Assembly (NCBI GenBank): GCA_026984385.1
Contig: JALSSH010000505.1
Span: 1 to 8,363 of the forward strand
Direction of reading: 5' to 3'
DNA: 8,363 nucleotides
Source of the DNA: Ardenticatenia bacterium
GTDB taxonomy: Bacteria; Chloroflexota; Anaerolineae; Aggregatilineales; Aggregatilineaceae
The notes below the pieces were generated by a model, which saw only the letters and a list, made by a program, of their open reading frames with translations, did not search any database and was not told the origin of the DNA. The translations under genes were made by a program, and so were the position numbers. Each line of letters opens with the position of its first letter. Positions within the stretch are counted from its first letter, which is position 1. Shown here piece by piece: positions 1 to 6,448 of the stretch.

Positions 1-695
1 TACGCCAGATCATTCAAGAGCGTTTCGCACGCCCGACCTACGTGGGCAACGACGCCAACGTCGCGGCGCTGGCCGAAGCGGCACGCGGCGCGGCGCGTGG
101 CTGTGACTATGTGCTCTATTTGACCATCAGCACAGGTATCGGCTCGGGCATCATTGATGACGGGCGTTTGGTGGTCGGGGCGCAGGGGCTGGGCGCGGAA
201 GCCGGGCATTTGATGCTGATCGTGGACGGCGAGGTTACCGACTTGGAGGGCGTGGCTTCCGGCACGGCCATCGCGCGGCAGGCGCGGGAAAAATTGCGTG
301 CGGGCGCGTCTTCTCGTATTCTTGAGATAGCGGGTGGACGCATTGACCATGTGAGCGCCAAGATCGTCGGGCAAGCAGCCTCAGCCGGCGACCCGTTGGC
401 CGTTGAGCTGATCCAACGGGCCGGCTATCGGGTGGGGCTGGGTGTGGTGAGCTTGTTGCACCTCTTCAACCCCCAGATCGTGGTGGTGGGGGGCGGTGTC
501 ACCCATACCGGCGACCTACTTTTTGCTCCTATGCGCCAAGCCGTGCGTGAACATGCGTTGGACGCAGCCTATTATGAGAACGTCCCAATTGTTGCGGCGG
601 CGCTCGGCGACGATGTGGCCTTGATCGGGGCGGCAGCCTTGGTCCTGGCGGGTGGTGGAAGCGAACAACTCACAAGAAAAGACGAAGTGCTATGA
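1..695 (+). CDS. ROK-family sugar kinase, 3' part (5' end outside window)
   Basis: ROK kinases phosphorylate sugars such as glucose, fructose or N-acyl-hexosamines with ATP in the cytoplasm. The frame is open from base 3, so the N-terminal ATP-binding part lies outside the window and the GTG at 42 is an internal Val codon. The fragment opens at the NDAN...AALAE motif, whose Asp (codon 51-53) is the family's catalytic base. The STGIGSGII loop and the GAEAGH motif follow (Glu at 198, His at 207). The C-terminus has the usual NPQIVVVGGG strand and a final LIGAAAL segment. The Cys-rich zinc motif normally found after the His is absent: about 18 residues separate that His from the ASG motif instead of about 24, and none is Cys. 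The stop overlaps the next gene's ATG by 4 bp, which implies translational coupling. The substrate cannot be told from this fragment. A ROK transcriptional repressor is not formally excluded because the N-terminus is missing, but the retained catalytic Asp favours a kinase. Confidence 0.93.
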   Translation, partial: RQIIQERFARPTYVGNDANVAALAEAARGAARGCDYVLYLTISTGIGSGIIDDGRLVVGAQGLGAEAGHLMLIVDGEVTDLEGVASGTAIARQAREKLRAGASSRILEIAGGRIDHVSAKIVGQAASAGDPLAVELIQRAGYRVGLGVVSLLHLFNPQIVVVGGGVTHTGDLLFAPMRQAVREHALDAAYYENVPIVAAALGDDVALIGAAALVLAGGGSEQLTRKDEVL

Positions 696-1393
696 CCGCT
701 CAGCCAACGGTGCTGATCATTGACGATGACACGATGCACTTGAACATGGTCAAAGACGCTTTGCAAGCCGCCGGTTATCATGTGCTCACGGCGGTAGACG
801 GGCAGGCGGGGTTGCGGGCGCTTTATAAAGCGCACCCGGATTTGGTGCTGTTGGATGTCAACATGCCCACGATGGACGGGTGGACGGTCTGCGAACGTAT
901 CCGCGAGGTGAGCAACATCCCGATCATCATGTTGACCGCGCGTGGCGCGCCCGAAGAAGTGATCAAGGGGTTGGACTTGGGCGCAGATGACTACATCGCC
1001 AAGCCGTTTGAACTGGGCGTGTTGCTGGCGCGTGTGCGCGCCAATTTGCGTCGTGCGGCCAGCCCCCCCACCCAAGTGGCGGGCGGCGAAGGCTATCACG
1101 ACGAGCACCTGGCGATTGACCTGGAAGAGCGGCGCGTGCGGGTGGATGGCAAGTTGATCCGCCTCACGCCCACCGAGTTTAATTTGTTGGCGCTGCTGGT
1201 CAGCCGTGCGCCGCGCACCGTGCCCTATCGTGAGTTGTTGGAGCGGGTGTGGGGTTTTGAGTACATTGATGACATTGACTATTTGCGCGTCTATATTTGG
1301 CATTTGCGCCGCAAGTTGGAGCCAGACCCCAAAAACCCGATCTATATCCTCAATGAATTAGGGGTAGGTTATCGCTTTGAAAAACGCGCTTAA
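692..1393 (+). CDS. OmpR/PhoB-family DNA-binding response regulator
   Basis: This is a 233-residue two-component response regulator that would bind DNA once phosphorylated. The receiver domain spans about residues 5-120, with the acidic pocket D11-D13, phosphoacceptor D55 in LVLLDVNMP, T82 in IIMLTARG, and K104 in YIAKPF, all as expected. A short linker at about 121-137 joins it to a winged-helix Trans_reg_C domain at about 138-231. That domain shows LTPTEFNLLALL, the recognition-helix region YLRVYIWHLRRKLE, and the C-terminal hairpin GVGYRFE. The length is typical of the family. The ATG at 692 lies inside the ROK stop (ATGA), so the two genes are probably translated from one mRNA. The histidine kinase 129 bp downstream is the likely partner. 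The target genes are unknown. All receiver-domain catalytic residues are intact, unlike those of the kinase. Confidence 0.96.
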   Translation: MTAQPTVLIIDDDTMHLNMVKDALQAAGYHVLTAVDGQAGLRALYKAHPDLVLLDVNMPTMDGWTVCERIREVSNIPIIMLTARGAPEEVIKGLDLGADDYIAKPFELGVLLARVRANLRRAASPPTQVAGGEGYHDEHLAIDLEERRVRVDGKLIRLTPTEFNLLALLVSRAPRTVPYRELLERVWGFEYIDDIDYLRVYIWHLRRKLEPDPKNPIYILNELGVGYRFEKRA

Positions 1394-1450
1394 AGGGAGC
1401 GTTCGGCGGTTCGCGTTGTATTTCGGCGCGCTGCGGAACGCGGGGAAGGG

Positions 1451-1523
1451 CCGTATGTTGCCGCGCAGAAGACGTTATGCTGCGAACGGTGACATCGCGT
1501 GCGCGTGTGGAGGCAACATACGG
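1451..1523 (+). promoter_or_regulatory. Perfect 12-bp inverted repeat reaching the kinase start codon
   Basis: CCGTATGTTGCC at 1451-1462 is the exact reverse complement of GGCAACATACGG at 1512-1523. The right arm covers the last two bases of the GGAGG Shine-Dalgarno (1509-1513), the whole spacer, and the first base of the GTG start at 1523. The 49-nt interval between the arms contains a smaller hairpin, CGCAG (1464-1468) with CTGCG (1480-1484). In RNA the long stem would hide the ribosome binding site. The same repeat could instead be an operator for a dimeric protein. No T-run follows, so it does not look like an intrinsic terminator. The repeat itself is seen directly; its regulatory role is inferred. 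Confidence 0.55.
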
Positions 1524-1525
1524 TG
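1509..1525 (+). promoter_or_regulatory. Ribosome binding site that decides the kinase start
   Basis: GGAGG at 1509-1513 lies 9 nt before the GTG at 1523. In-frame GTG codons at 1499 and 1505 have no comparable purine-rich sequence at the right distance. Starting at 1523 also puts the first transmembrane segment directly after a short Lys-His N-terminus. Confidence 0.7.
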
Positions 1526-3634
1526 AAGCACATTTGCTGGTATTTCCTCTTTGCTCTGATCGTGATCGCAGCGTATGTCGCGCTCTTTTTTGTGGCGAAC
1601 CAAGAATTGGTGCAAGAGTACGAGCGCTCGTTTAACGAGCAACAGGCGCTCCAAACCGAGATGAGCGCCCAGGGCATCGAGGAACACGTGTACAGAATGA
1701 GCGAAGAGTCCTCTTTTGCTGCTCTTTACGTGCTTCCCCCTTACTTAAAAGGCTATCTGTCCCAAACCGTGTTGCAAAGCATTCTCTCCTCGATGGCGGA
1801 AATGCGCGTTTTCAAGGACGAGTTGGCCTTCGCTTTCTATCGCGCGCCAGAAGCAAGGGAGACGTTCTACGTTGCGCCGTCGGACAAAGCGCCCCGTGCT
1901 CAAGAGCTTGTAGACCACTGGGTGACGGCCTATTGGGACGATGTGGTAGAGGGCCACGAACTGTTCTTTACCCCTTTTGTGGCAGAGCCGAACTTCCAAG
2001 TTTGGGCGGTGTTGTATCCCCTCTATGAACAGGACGGCAGCGTAGCAGGTGTGGCGGCGATGGCGACGGACTTTTCCGAAGTGATCAAAAAATACGTCGT
2101 GCCGATGCTGAACGAGCGCTATCGCATCGCCTGGATACAAGACGCCAACGGCTTGGTGATCTATCATCCCGAGGCGGAGTATGTAGGCCGAGACGCCGAA
2201 GAAGTCGCCCGCCCCTACCCGGATTTGCTGGAGATTGTGCAGCGGATGATGGCCGAAGACACAGGTCGGGGAGAATATCACTTTCCGGTTGAGGTGGGGG
2301 GGCGCGTCGAACGAAAACTAGTTGCCTGGTCCACCGTTTACGCCGGCGAGCAGCGCTTGACGATCGCCCTGGCCGCCCCCGCCAGCGAGATCAACGCGGA
2401 GTTGGCCGCCCCGCGTCAGGAGATGTTGGTTTTGGGGATGCTATTAGGGCTGACTTTGGGGGTGAGCGGGTGGCTGTTTTATCACATCCGCCAGCGCGTA
2501 CTGGAGCAATTGGTGCACGAGCGCACCCAAGAACTGGAAGCGCTCACCACGCAACTGGAGCAGCGCGTCCAGGAGCGCACCACCGAGTTGGCCCGTCGCA
2601 GCGCTCAGCTCCAAACGATCCTGGAAAACACCGAAGACGGCGTGCTCTTTCGTCAGGGAGGGCAAATCGTTTACGCCAATCCGGCCATTACGCGCTTGTT
2701 GGGGTATACCTTAGAAGAGTTGCAAGCGGCCCCCAACGCCTTGAACCCCGTGCCGTCGGAAGACCCCGCCCCGACTTTCCCCGCCAAACATCCCGCACAG
2801 GTGCAATTGCAACGCAAAGACGGCACGATCCTTTACACCGCGATGCACCAGGTGACGGTGCAAGGGCCGAACGGGGAAGAGGTCGGCGTGGTGGAAACGA
2901 TCCACGACACCAGCTATGAGACGGCCTTGCAAGAGCAAAAAGACCGCTTCATCACCAACGCCTCGCACGAGCTGCGCCGCCCGCTCACCAACTTAAAGAC
3001 GCGGCTATACTTGTTGCGACGACAGCCGGAGCGTATGGAAGAGCATTTGACCGTCTTACAACGTGCCGCCGACGATATGTCTGAGTTGGTGCAAGATTTG
3101 GTGGACGTTTCGCAGTTGATGCGCAACCGCATTCGCTTGGATCGGCGCAACACGCAGTTGCAATATGCGCTGGAAGGCGCGCTCAATTTGCAGATGCCCG
3201 CCGCGCAACAAAAACAGGTGCAGCTCCAATACACGATCACCCCCGAACCGATGCCGATCTTCGGGGACTACCAGCGCCTGATCCAGGTTTTCAACAGCCT
3301 TTTCGACTATGCGATCGAAGTGACGTCGGAAGGGGGAGCAGTGCACGTATACACGGAACGGATCGAGATGGAAGGCGCGCCCTGGGCGGAAATTTGCGTG
3401 CGAGACGAGGGCGAAACGCTCGACCCTGCGCAGTTGCACCAGCTTTTTGAGCCGTTTTTCCGCCCCACCGAAGGTGACACCCCGGGCACGGGTTTGGGGC
3501 TGACTTTGGCGCGCTATGTCGTGCAACAACACGGCGGCACCATCCACGCCGAGGTCGCGACAGAGGGCGGGACGCGAATTGTCGTGCGTTTGCCGCTTCT
3601 GAGCGCGTCGTCGGAGGGCACAGACACCAATTAG
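1523..3634 (+). CDS. Membrane sensor histidine kinase (dCache-PAS-HisKA-HATPase)
   Basis: This is a probable sensor kinase for the response regulator upstream. Numbered from the GTG at 1523 (703 aa), it has a transmembrane segment at about 5-25 and an extracytoplasmic region at about 27-298 resembling a double Cache ligand-binding domain. A second transmembrane segment lies at about 300-322, a coiled coil at about 324-365, and a PAS domain at about 366-472. HisKA carries His482 (CAC at 2966) in ASHELRRPL, and a HATPase_c domain lies at about 578-692. The F-box (LFEPFF) and second G-box (GTGLGLTLA) are intact. Three sites are unusual. Arg486 replaces the common Thr in HELRT. The N-box reads NSLFDYA, with Ser592 and Tyr596 where Asn is expected. 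The first G-box reads DEGETL instead of DxGxGI. ATP use may therefore be altered. GTG 1499 is an alternative start adding 8 residues. The ligand is unknown. A terminator follows the gene. Confidence 0.93.
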   Translation: MKHICWYFLFALIVIAAYVALFFVANQELVQEYERSFNEQQALQTEMSAQGIEEHVYRMSEESSFAALYVLPPYLKGYLSQTVLQSILSSMAEMRVFKDELAFAFYRAPEARETFYVAPSDKAPRAQELVDHWVTAYWDDVVEGHELFFTPFVAEPNFQVWAVLYPLYEQDGSVAGVAAMATDFSEVIKKYVVPMLNERYRIAWIQDANGLVIYHPEAEYVGRDAEEVARPYPDLLEIVQRMMAEDTGRGEYHFPVEVGGRVERKLVAWSTVYAGEQRLTIALAAPASEINAELAAPRQEMLVLGMLLGLTLGVSGWLFYHIRQRVLEQLVHERTQELEALTTQLEQRVQERTTELARRSAQLQTILENTEDGVLFRQGGQIVYANPAITRLLGYTLEELQAAPNALNPVPSEDPAPTFPAKHPAQVQLQRKDGTILYTAMHQVTVQGPNGEEVGVVETIHDTSYETALQEQKDRFITNASHELRRPLTNLKTRLYLLRRQPERMEEHLTVLQRAADDMSELVQDLVDVSQLMRNRIRLDRRNTQLQYALEGALNLQMPAAQQKQVQLQYTITPEPMPIFGDYQRLIQVFNSLFDYAIEVTSEGGAVHVYTERIEMEGAPWAEICVRDEGETLDPAQLHQLFEPFFRPTEGDTPGTGLGLTLARYVVQQHGGTIHAEVATEGGTRIVVRLPLLSASSEGTDTN

Positions 3635-3676
3635 AGCCAATTGGTCTTGCTAGGTCGCTTACCTAAGGTGATAATC

Positions 3677-3717
3677 GGCCCGCCTGTGGTTGGAAAACAG
3701 GCGGGCCTTACGTTTTT
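3677..3717 (+). terminator. Intrinsic terminator after the kinase operon
   Basis: GGCCCGCCTG (3677-3686) pairs perfectly with CAGGCGGGCC (3698-3707) around an 11-nt loop. A run of five T follows at 3713-3717 after a 5-nt gap. This fits a rho-independent terminator for the ROK, regulator and kinase unit, 42 bp past the kinase stop. A weaker hairpin just upstream (TAGGT 3651-3655 with ACCTA 3661-3665) and the palindrome CCAATTGG (3637-3644) share the same intergenic region. Confidence 0.8.
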
Positions 3718-3779
3718 CTGAGCGCCCGAAAATATTTTTGAGCAACTTTACTTTAGATGCTGATGAGGAGCAACGAGCG

Positions 3780-5117
3780 ATGACTACAACCTCTCGCGTT
3801 TTGCCCGGCCCTAAAGCGGCGGAGTGGATCGAGCGTGACGCGGCGGTGCTTTCGCCGTCGTACACGCGCAGCTATCCGTTTGTGATGGCGCGGGGCGAAG
3901 GCGCTGTGGTGTGGGACGTAGACGGCAACCGCTTTGTGGACTTCACCACCGGAATCGCGGTCACGGCGACCGGCCACGCGCACCCGAAAGTGGTGCGGGC
4001 GATCCAAGAGCAGGCGGCCAAATTTATTCATATGTCCGGCACAGACTTTTACTACGGGCCGCAGGTGGAAATGGCCGAAAAGCTGGCGAGCGTGGCCCCC
4101 TTTGAGGGCGAGGCGCGCGTCTTTTTCGGCAACAGTGGTGCGGAGGCGGTCGAGGCGGCCTTGAAGCTGGCGCGCTATTACACGGGGCGCCCGCAGTTCA
4201 TCGGCTTTTTGCACGGCTTTCACGGGCGCACAATGGGCGCGCTTTCGTTTACGGCCAGCAAATATGTTCAGCGGCGGGGGTTTTTCCCCGTTGTGCCGGG
4301 CGTGACGCACGTCCCCTATCCCGACCCCTATCACCCGATTTTGCGTGAGGACGGCGTCGCCGACCAGGGCGAGGCGGTGTTGCGCTATATCGAGGAGGAA
4401 ATTTTCAAAACGATTGTGCCGCCGGACGAGGTGGCCGCTATCCTGATCGAGCCGATCCAGGGCGAGGGCGGTTACGTTGTGCCTCCGGACGGCTTCTTGC
4501 CCGGGCTGCGCGAACTTTGCGATCGGCACGGCATTTTGCTGGTTGTGGACGAGGTGCAAAGCGGCATGGGGCGCACCGGCAAATGGTGGGCGATTGAGCA
4601 TTGGGACGTGCAACCGGATATTGTGACGACCGCTAAGGGCATTGCCAGCGGGATGCCGCTCGGTGGGATCATCGCGCGCGCCGAGATCATGGAAAAATGG
4701 GTGCCCGGGGCACACGCCAGCACCTTCGGCGGCAACCCTGTGAGCTGTGCGGCGGGGCTGGCGACCTTTGAGCTGTTGCGCGACGGGTACATCGAAAACG
4801 CGGCGCGCATGGGCGCGTATGCGATGGACAAACTCCGCGCGATAATGGCGCAGCATCCGAGCATCGGTGACGTGCGCGGCAAAGGCTTGATGTTGGGCGT
4901 GGAGTTCGTCAAGGATCGCGGCACGCATGAGCGTTGGCCGGAGATGCGCGATCTGGTGGTGGACCAAGCCTTCGAAGCAGGCTTGCTGGTGTTGGGTTGC
5001 GGGCTGAACACGTTGCGCTTGATCCCGCCGCTGAACGTGAGCCAGGACGTGTTGGACGAAGGCCTGGCCGTGCTGGAAAGCGCGATCGGACGCGCGGAAG
5101 AGCGCTTGGCGGGGTGA
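3780..5117 (+). CDS. Class III PLP-dependent aminotransferase (GabT/ornithine-like, or racemase)
   Basis: This is a 445-residue fold-type I PLP enzyme of the class III aminotransferase family, acting in the cytoplasm. The visible family features are the N-terminal VWDVDGNRFVDF strand pair and the phosphate-binding NSGAEAVEAALK (S119-G120-A121). They continue with FHGRT (F147-H148), E224 in IEPIQGEGG, D257 in VVDEVQSGMGRTG, PLP lysine K286 in TTAKGIASGMPLGG, and T315 in ASTFGGNP. All catalytic positions are intact and the length is normal. The ATG at 3780 is preceded by GAGGAG (3765-3770) at 9 nt. The frame extends upstream to a TTG at 3690, but that codon falls inside the terminator hairpin, so it is not the start. 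The PGPKAAEWIERD opening resembles archaeal enzymes annotated as 4-aminobutyrate or ornithine aminotransferases and amino-acid racemases, so the symbol gabT is not assigned. It seems to be a single-gene unit between two terminator-like hairpins. Confidence 0.94.
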   Translation: MTTTSRVLPGPKAAEWIERDAAVLSPSYTRSYPFVMARGEGAVVWDVDGNRFVDFTTGIAVTATGHAHPKVVRAIQEQAAKFIHMSGTDFYYGPQVEMAEKLASVAPFEGEARVFFGNSGAEAVEAALKLARYYTGRPQFIGFLHGFHGRTMGALSFTASKYVQRRGFFPVVPGVTHVPYPDPYHPILREDGVADQGEAVLRYIEEEIFKTIVPPDEVAAILIEPIQGEGGYVVPPDGFLPGLRELCDRHGILLVVDEVQSGMGRTGKWWAIEHWDVQPDIVTTAKGIASGMPLGGIIARAEIMEKWVPGAHASTFGGNPVSCAAGLATFELLRDGYIENAARMGAYAMDKLRAIMAQHPSIGDVRGKGLMLGVEFVKDRGTHERWPEMRDLVVDQAFEAGLLVLGCGLNTLRLIPPLNVSQDVLDEGLAVLESAIGRAEERLAG

Positions 5118-5170
5118 TGCCGCGTATTTGATGGCGCTTGTCTTTTGCCTGAGCGTGTTTTGCAAGCAGA

Positions 5171-5227
5171 GGGGATGGGGTCGGTCTTGGAGCACCTGCC
5201 AACCAAGACCGCAAACCATCCCCCTTT
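5171..5227. terminator. Two-part hairpin between convergent genes, possible bidirectional terminator
   Basis: An inner stem, GGTCTTGG (5183-5190) with CCAAGACC (5203-5210), has a 12-nt loop. An outer stem, GGGGATGG (5171-5178) with CCATCCCC (5216-5223), is separated from it by a small internal loop. It sits 53 bp after the aminotransferase stop and 22 bp after the DUF1385 stop, where convergent genes need terminators. Only TTT follows on the plus strand, so plus-strand termination may be weak. No good U-run is visible on the minus strand. Confidence 0.5.
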
Positions 5228-5249
5228 CAACGTGTGTTCTTCGCCCCGT

Positions 5250-6308
5250 TCAATCCGCCGCCGCGACGACCTCTTCGCTGCTCACGCGCTCCGCTGCCAG
5301 CGGTTGGGCGGCGCGTTCTGCCGCCAAAACACGCTGCAGCGCCACAATCGCCACCTCGCGCATCTGCCGATCCGGTTCGCGCGTGGTCAGGTGTTGCAAA
5401 GCCAAGTTGGGCTTGATCAGCACGCGGATCGCGGGATGTTCCACATGCGCCGCCGTAAAGCGCAGCACCTCATACGCGATGCCCGCGATCGGAAAGATCA
5501 GCCCCACGCGCGAAAGTAGCAACATCGGCACGCTTTCAGGCCGACCGGTCAGCATATGGATCAACACGGAAAGCACCACCAACGTCAGCAAAAAGGCTGT
5601 GCCGCAACGCGGATGTTCCAGCGAATAGTTTTTCGTGACCTCAGGCGTCAGCTCCGCGCCGTCTTCATAGGCGTTGATGGTCTTGTGTTCTGCGCCGTGA
5701 TAACCGTATAGGCGTTTAACGTCCGGCATCAACCCGATGGCCCAGATATAGCCGATCAGCAACGCCAGCTTGACCGCACCCTCGATCACATCTGCCGCAA
5801 AACGGCTCTCGAAGCCCGCCAGGTGTTGAATGCCCGCCGAGATCGCCGCCGGAAGCACGAAAAACAGCCCGATCCCCAACGCCAGCGACAGCACGACCAA
5901 CCCCATCCCCGCCGCGCTTTGCAACGAGAATTCGATATCTTCGTCCTCTTCCAGCGCCACGTCCGCCGACCACATCAGCGCGCGCGTGCCCAGCCCAAGC
6001 GCGTCCCAAAGCAACACCAGCCCGCGCACAAACGGCAACCGTGCGATCCGTCCGCGATAGAGCGCGGCGTTGAGCGGCACTTCGCGCGTGACAATGGCGC
6101 CCTTCGGATGCCGCACAGCGACCGCCGCCACATATTGCCCGCGCATCATCACGCCTTCGATCACGGCCTGTCCGCCGTACCAGAATTGCGGGCGTTCTTC
6201 GGCGGGGTTGGCGGCCTCGTTGGATTGATCCAGTGCCGCATCTGCCGCAAGCCACAACCCCGCCAGTGCCCAGCGCGCGCGTTGTTCTGCTTTCCGTATA
6301 CCGTGCAT
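5250..6308 (-). CDS. DUF1385 family membrane protein (YqhQ-like)
   Basis: This 352-residue protein matches the DUF1385 family, whose Bacillus member is YqhQ; I know of no firmly established biochemical role. Its hallmarks are the N-terminal YGGQAVIEGVMMRG (44-57), YGYHGAEHKTINAYE (201-215) and HPRCGT (232-237). Hydrophobic segments lie at about 133-157, 177-194, 237-253 and 261-284, so it is probably an inner-membrane protein. The conserved polar residues H204, H208, H232 and C235 could form a metal site, which is my inference only. An acidic stretch (EEDEDIE, 120-126) precedes the first hydrophobic segment. The ATG at 6308 has a GGAG sequence (minus strand, complement of 6317-6320) 8 nt upstream, supporting this start. 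The C-terminal 50 residues are charged and Ala-rich, probably cytoplasmic. It follows the CAP-protein gene on the same strand after 140 bp, so co-transcription is possible but not shown. Confidence 0.92.
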   Translation of the reverse strand: MHGIRKAEQRARWALAGLWLAADAALDQSNEAANPAEERPQFWYGGQAVIEGVMMRGQYVAAVAVRHPKGAIVTREVPLNAALYRGRIARLPFVRGLVLLWDALGLGTRALMWSADVALEEDEDIEFSLQSAAGMGLVVLSLALGIGLFFVLPAAISAGIQHLAGFESRFAADVIEGAVKLALLIGYIWAIGLMPDVKRLYGYHGAEHKTINAYEDGAELTPEVTKNYSLEHPRCGTAFLLTLVVLSVLIHMLTGRPESVPMLLLSRVGLIFPIAGIAYEVLRFTAAHVEHPAIRVLIKPNLALQHLTTREPDRQMREVAIVALQRVLAAERAAQPLAAERVSSEEVVAAAD

Positions 6309-6448
6309 AAGCTACGCTCCGTGTTCCTCAACGCTTGTCGTGCTCCGCCCTGATTGTGACACATTCGCCCCGCGCGCGGCAAACGTTCGTCCGCACGCCA
6401 ACGCAAGGCGACGCTAAAGTGGCGCGTGCGTCGGGCAAGGTCGCCCGC
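6309..6448. other. Gap between the CAP-protein and DUF1385 genes
   Basis: This stretch has no supportable gene and no recognisable promoter. It contains one GC-rich imperfect hairpin: CGCACGCCA (6392-6400) pairs with TGG (6420-6422) and CGTGCG (6425-6430), with a 2-nt bulge. No T-run follows on the minus strand, so I do not call it a terminator. Confidence 0.4.

Noticed and set aside
572..1303. 243-codon open frame antisense to the ROK/regulator junction
   Set aside because: It spans two well-supported genes on the opposite strand and shows no family motif.
3738..3758. TTGAGC and TTTAGA as a promoter for the aminotransferase
   Set aside because: The spacing between the boxes is about 8 bp, far short of the usual 16-18, so I do not call a promoter.
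3690..3779. Upstream extension of the aminotransferase to a TTG at 3690
   Set aside because: The TTG lies inside the terminator loop, and the ATG at 3780 has a well-placed GAGGAG.
3753..5219. 488-codon open frame antisense to the aminotransferase
   Set aside because: It mirrors the codon pattern of a GC-rich gene on the other strand, has no recognisable domain, and is rich in Arg/His/Ala as antisense frames usually are.
6392..6430. Hairpin after the CAP gene as a terminator
   Set aside because: The stem is imperfect, the loop is 19 nt, and no U-run follows on the minus strand.
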